DNA of 64,000 nucleotides from Alitiscatomonas aceti. GTDB lineage: Bacteria; Bacillota; Clostridia; Lachnospirales; Lachnospiraceae. The stretch is from positions 138,811 through 202,810 of the forward strand of contig NZ_JAOQJF010000001.1 of the NCBI RefSeq assembly GCF_025567195.1, given 5' to 3'. The position numbers and the translations under genes are program-made. The notes under the pieces were generated by a model. It ran no database searches. It was not told where the DNA came from and worked only from the letters and a program-made list of their open reading frames with translations. Positions 61,376 to 64,000 of the stretch are shown here, one piece after another. Numbering within the stretch: position 1 is the stretch's first letter; each line of letters starts with the position of its first letter.

Positions 61376-62602
61376 CTATTTTATCGCTGCAGCTGCTGCG
61401 CCCATCTGATCCAGTCCCTTTTCATCCAGCTCCAGCACAGTCTCATACAGCACGTCCGCCCCCAGATCCACATGATGCGGCGCTGTGTATTCTTCTCCCT
61501 GGTGGCTGATCCCCTTCACGCTGGGGACAAAGATCATGCCGATGGGAACGCCCGCCTGGGCCATGGGGTTCGCGTCATGGAACGCCCCGCTGGGCATGAT
61601 CACATGGCGGATATTCTTTTTCTCACAGACCTGGTCAATGAGCCGGATCAGCCGCGGATCACAGGGAGTCGAATATTTCGCTGCGGAATTGCTGAACTCA
61701 AAGGTACAATCCGGGATCTCCTCCGCCATTCTTTTTATGTCCGCGAACAGCTGATCCGTCATGGTCTTATCCATATGGCGCATTTCAAAGGTGGCCTCCG
61801 CCTGGCCCGGTATCACATTCTCCTGGCCAGGAAGCACGGAGAGCTTCCCTACTGTGAAGACCAGCGTATCGTTCAGCTCCCTGGCCCGCTTTTCCGCCCC
61901 GACGATCAGCTTCGCCATGCCTGTCAGGGCGTCTTTCCGGCTGTCCATCATAGTGGTTCCCGCGTGATTGCTCATACCCCTGGCCGTCACATCGTATCGG
62001 ACAACGCTGACGATCCCGCTGACGACTCCGATATCCGTACCCGAAGCATCCAGCCTGCCGCCCTGTTCAATATGATACTCCAGATAGCATTTATAATCTT
62101 CCAGATCCCGTCGGACGCTTCGGACAATCTCTGGACTTAATCCAAATTTCTCCAGCTTTTCCTTATAGCCCGGCACGTCCGGATCGATCTTTCCGGTCAC
62201 ACAGCGGCTTCCAAAGGTCCCCCCGAGAACACTGGATTCTTCCATATTGAACCCCCAGATTTCCAGGGAATGACGGAGCCTGCGCCCCTCCTCCCTTAAC
62301 CGCGCGGCTGCCTCTATTGCCCCGGCCACACCCAGCATCCCGTCGTATAGTCCTCCCCTGATGACTGTATCCAAATGGGAGCCAATGGCAATGATGCCAG
62401 CCTTGGGATCCGTTCCCGGCAGGATGCCGTGGAGATTCCCCACCGGGTCCGTTTCCGTGCGCATCCCCAGCTCCTCCATCTTCTCCTTTAACAGCTCCAG
62501 GGCCTGGAAATATTCCCTGGAGAATCCCACCCGGGTAATGGAGCCATCTCCATTCCTCCCAATACTGCCCGCCTGGTGAAGCAATTCGTTCAATCTGCTC
62601 AT
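61376..62602 (-). CDS. Zn-dependent M20 amidohydrolase (carbamoylase/allantoate amidohydrolase type)
   Basis: 408 residues from the ATG at 62602; the strong promoter overlaps the longer frame. Metal-site motifs GSHLDTVIRGGLYDG, EESSVLGGTFGS, EQGGRLD and a late H in GAFHDA match the HyuC/AllC group, as does NHAGTTMMDSRKDAL in the dimer domain. It hydrolyses N-carbamoyl amino acids or ureidoglycolate-type compounds; the substrate cannot be decided, since no hydantoin or purine genes are adjacent. 15 bp before the helicase gene, so probably cotranscribed. Confidence 0.9.
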   Translation of the reverse strand: MSRLNELLHQAGSIGRNGDGSITRVGFSREYFQALELLKEKMEELGMRTETDPVGNLHGILPGTDPKAGIIAIGSHLDTVIRGGLYDGMLGVAGAIEAAARLREEGRRLRHSLEIWGFNMEESSVLGGTFGSRCVTGKIDPDVPGYKEKLEKFGLSPEIVRSVRRDLEDYKCYLEYHIEQGGRLDASGTDIGVVSGIVSVVRYDVTARGMSNHAGTTMMDSRKDALTGMAKLIVGAEKRARELNDTLVFTVGKLSVLPGQENVIPGQAEATFEMRHMDKTMTDQLFADIKRMAEEIPDCTFEFSNSAAKYSTPCDPRLIRLIDQVCEKKNIRHVIMPSGAFHDANPMAQAGVPIGMIFVPSVKGISHQGEEYTAPHHVDLGADVLYETVLELDEKGLDQMGAAAAAIK

Positions 62603-62639
62603 GTTCCCTTTTCCTCCATGGTTGCCATAATCTGTTTCC

Positions 62640-62668
62640 AATATATCCTCGCCCAGTCTGTTTGTCAA
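62640..62668 (-). promoter_or_regulatory. Promoter of the amidohydrolase-helicase unit
   Basis: Minus-strand consensus TTGACA (62663-62668), 17-bp spacer, TATATT (62640-62645), 38 bp before the ATG. Confidence 0.8.
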
Positions 62669-62761
62669 TGACAATCCGTCTGCCTGACACTGGCTATCCC
62701 TCCTTCAGGCCCTAAAATCATCCATTCTTCTATGTTTCCATGGCGTATTTCCGCTTCCGTA

Positions 62762-62770
62762 TGCTATACT
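62762..62770 (+). promoter_or_regulatory. Extended -10 promoter of the ArsC-like gene
   Basis: TGC (62762-62764) directly before TATACT (62765-62770), without a recognisable -35; 37 bp before the ATG. Confidence 0.5.
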
Positions 62771-62807
62771 GGAGCTGTGAATCAGTAAAGAAAGGCAGAT
62801 TACATTT

Positions 62808-63149
62808 ATGAACATTCAGATTTTTGGGACGAAAAAAGATTTTGAAACGAAAAAGGCAGAACGCTATTTTAAAGAACGCGGGATCCGGTACCAGTTCATC
62901 GACATGAAGGAAAAGGGGTTGAGCAAGGACGAATTTCTATCTGTTCTCCAGGCCGTCGGCGGATATGAAAAGCTGATCGACCCCAAATGCAAAGACAGAG
63001 ACCTCCTGGCTCTGATCACCTATCTTGCCGAAGAGGACCGGACAGACAAAATATTTGAAAATCAGCGGATCATAAAAACACCCATTGTACGCAATCAGAG
63101 ACAGGCGACGGTTGGATGCCAGCCGGAAGTATGGAAGACCTGGAAATAA
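62808..63149 (+). CDS. ArsC/Spx-family protein lacking the N-terminal cysteine
   Basis: 113 residues, normal ArsC/YffB length. It begins MNIQIFGTKKDFETKKAERYFKE; in active relatives a cysteine stands where D11 is. The later fold markers IDPKCKDRD (replacing the usual R-x-x-x region) and KTPIVRNQRQATVGCQPEVW (key residues P-I-V and G) fit the thioredoxin-like family. Without the nucleophile it is unlikely to reduce arsenate; it may bind a partner, as Spx does, or use another Cys. It is followed 12 bp later by a methyltransferase gene. Confidence 0.82.
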   Translation: MNIQIFGTKKDFETKKAERYFKERGIRYQFIDMKEKGLSKDEFLSVLQAVGGYEKLIDPKCKDRDLLALITYLAEEDRTDKIFENQRIIKTPIVRNQRQATVGCQPEVWKTWK

Positions 63150-63161
63150 TGGAGGTACACC

Positions 63162-63785
63162 ATGAAGAACAACCAGACCGGTGAGCTGCCGGAAGTCCGG
63201 TGGGACCGTCTCCTTCGCATTAAGACTGCTGGAAGAGATGATTCCAGCGCCGATCAGTACCGGTATCCCTATGAGCCCACGCCCTATTCCGTTCTGGAAC
63301 GCCTGGCTGGATCCGGCTGGATCCGGAAGGGGAATATTCTGCTGGACTATGGCTGCGGCAAGGGACGGGTCGGGCTTTTTCTGTCCTGCCAGACCCGCTG
63401 CCGCTCCATTGGCGTCGAATATGATCCGCGCATTTATGAAAAAGCTCTGGAGAACCAAAGTTCCTGTGTATCCCCTGGAAGATCCTCCTTTGTCCTGGCC
63501 AATGCCGAACATTATGCCGTTCCCTCCTCCGTCGACCGGGTTTACTTTTTCAACCCATTTTCTCTGGAGCTTCTCCAAAAGGTCATGGCCCGGATCCTGG
63601 ACTCATATTATGAGCATCCGCGGTCTATACTGCTGTTTTTTTATTATCCTTCAGACAGCTCTCTCTCATATCTGACCTCTGTTCCAGAGATGGCGTTTTT
63701 CGACGAAATTCCATGCGGTGACCTGTTTCCAGGAAATGATCCCCGGGAGACCATCATGATCTTTGAGCTTCCGTATCCGATGTAG
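63162..63785 (+). CDS. Class I SAM-dependent methyltransferase
   Basis: 207 residues. Motif I is LLDYGCGKGRVGLFLS (about 61-76), with GVEYDP as the acidic SAM ribose site, and FFNPFSLELLQKVM following where the substrate loop would be. GGAGG precedes the ATG. Substrate unknown. It forms a two-gene unit with the ArsC-like gene. The FFNPFS motif in place of D/NPP suggests small-molecule or protein rather than base methylation, but that is a guess. Confidence 0.82.
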   Translation: MKNNQTGELPEVRWDRLLRIKTAGRDDSSADQYRYPYEPTPYSVLERLAGSGWIRKGNILLDYGCGKGRVGLFLSCQTRCRSIGVEYDPRIYEKALENQSSCVSPGRSSFVLANAEHYAVPSSVDRVYFFNPFSLELLQKVMARILDSYYEHPRSILLFFYYPSDSSLSYLTSVPEMAFFDEIPCGDLFPGNDPRETIMIFELPYPM

Positions 63786-63874
63786 GATACGGACTCAATG
63801 TGTGTTTGTGCTTAGACACTCCCGTGGGGACCTTGCATGATCCAGATATTTATCAAGCAATTCTGAGATGAAAA

Positions 63875-63997
63875 AAAGCACGAGACGGGAGGGTCTGCCC
63901 CAGCGCAGCCCACGGCAGTGGGCGCAGCGAGGGCATTCGGACCTGGGCGTCAGCCCTGCGGGGGCGGAGACTGTCTCGTGCTTTCAGACTCTTTTTT
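63875..63997 (+). terminator. Large branched hairpin with terminal T-run
   Basis: A perfect 12-bp outer stem (63875-63886 with 63973-63984) encloses a second stem (GTCTGCCCC 63893-63901 with 63961-63971) and an inner hairpin GCCCAC-GGCA-GTGGGC (63908-63923). CAGACTCTTTTTT follows. It ends the methyltransferase unit but is far larger than a simple terminator. Confidence 0.7.
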
Positions 63998-64000
63998 ATC

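Overview
The window looks like a chromosome segment of a fairly GC-rich anaerobic Firmicute, most likely a Lachnospiraceae-type clostridium. This is inferred from gene content: a butyrate-type CoA-transferase, a split Fe-S serine dehydratase, a long-form hibernation factor, a Csp-like subtilase with no secretion signal, a choline-binding-type repeat protein, and SecA with a C-terminal SEC-C motif. I saw no rRNA, tRNA, CRISPR array, complete IS element or prophage.

Layout. 1-8 kb: 3' end of a CoA-transferase gene, a LysR regulator facing an almost empty divergent promoter, gtrA-yfhO, and an aspartate aminotransferase divergent from a GlnK/GlnL-like two-component system. 8.8-12 kb: a GltS glutamate symporter with a GlnL-like direct repeat in its promoter, then a BCCT transporter. 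12-15 kb: a MoxR/DUF58/membrane-protein operon. 15-17 kb: a secreted repeat protein. 17-23 kb: secA-prfB-GNAT, a 629-bp AT-rich gap carrying a tandem array of DnaA boxes, hpf and a flavodoxin. 23-28 kb: trxB, an NlpC/P60 hydrolase and serine dehydratase as one unit, then an SDR reductase. 28.25-29.1 kb: a gene-free stretch with a 27-bp inverted-repeat element and imperfect tandem repeats.

29-40 kb is one polysaccharide operon read on the minus strand: LspA-like peptidase, UDP-galactopyranose mutase, flippase-like protein, glycosyltransferase, RfbC, Wzm, Wzt with a C-terminal extension, a methyltransferase, and a 1049-residue protein with a kinase-like N-terminus, a coiled coil and two glycosyltransferase domains. 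The last four genes recall ABC-exported O-antigens whose chain length is set by a methyl/phosphate capping enzyme of the WbdD type. I consider this the most interesting system here.

40-43.4 kb: a Csp-like subtilase and a ClpX with a long linker, convergent, each apparently using a terminator inside the other's coding end. 43.7-49 kb: a gliding-type ABC operon (ATPase, permease, GldG, DUF4340) preceded by a response regulator that has lost most of its receiver but still has an 11-bp-phased operator downstream. 49-52.8 kb: HtrA protease, uppP, ung and a truncated sirtuin-like protein. 53-64 kb: an RlmI-type methyltransferase, a phosphatase-YibE/F operon, a SWIM/SNF2 helicase, an M20 amidohydrolase, a cysteine-less ArsC-like protein, a methyltransferase, and a large structured element at the right edge.
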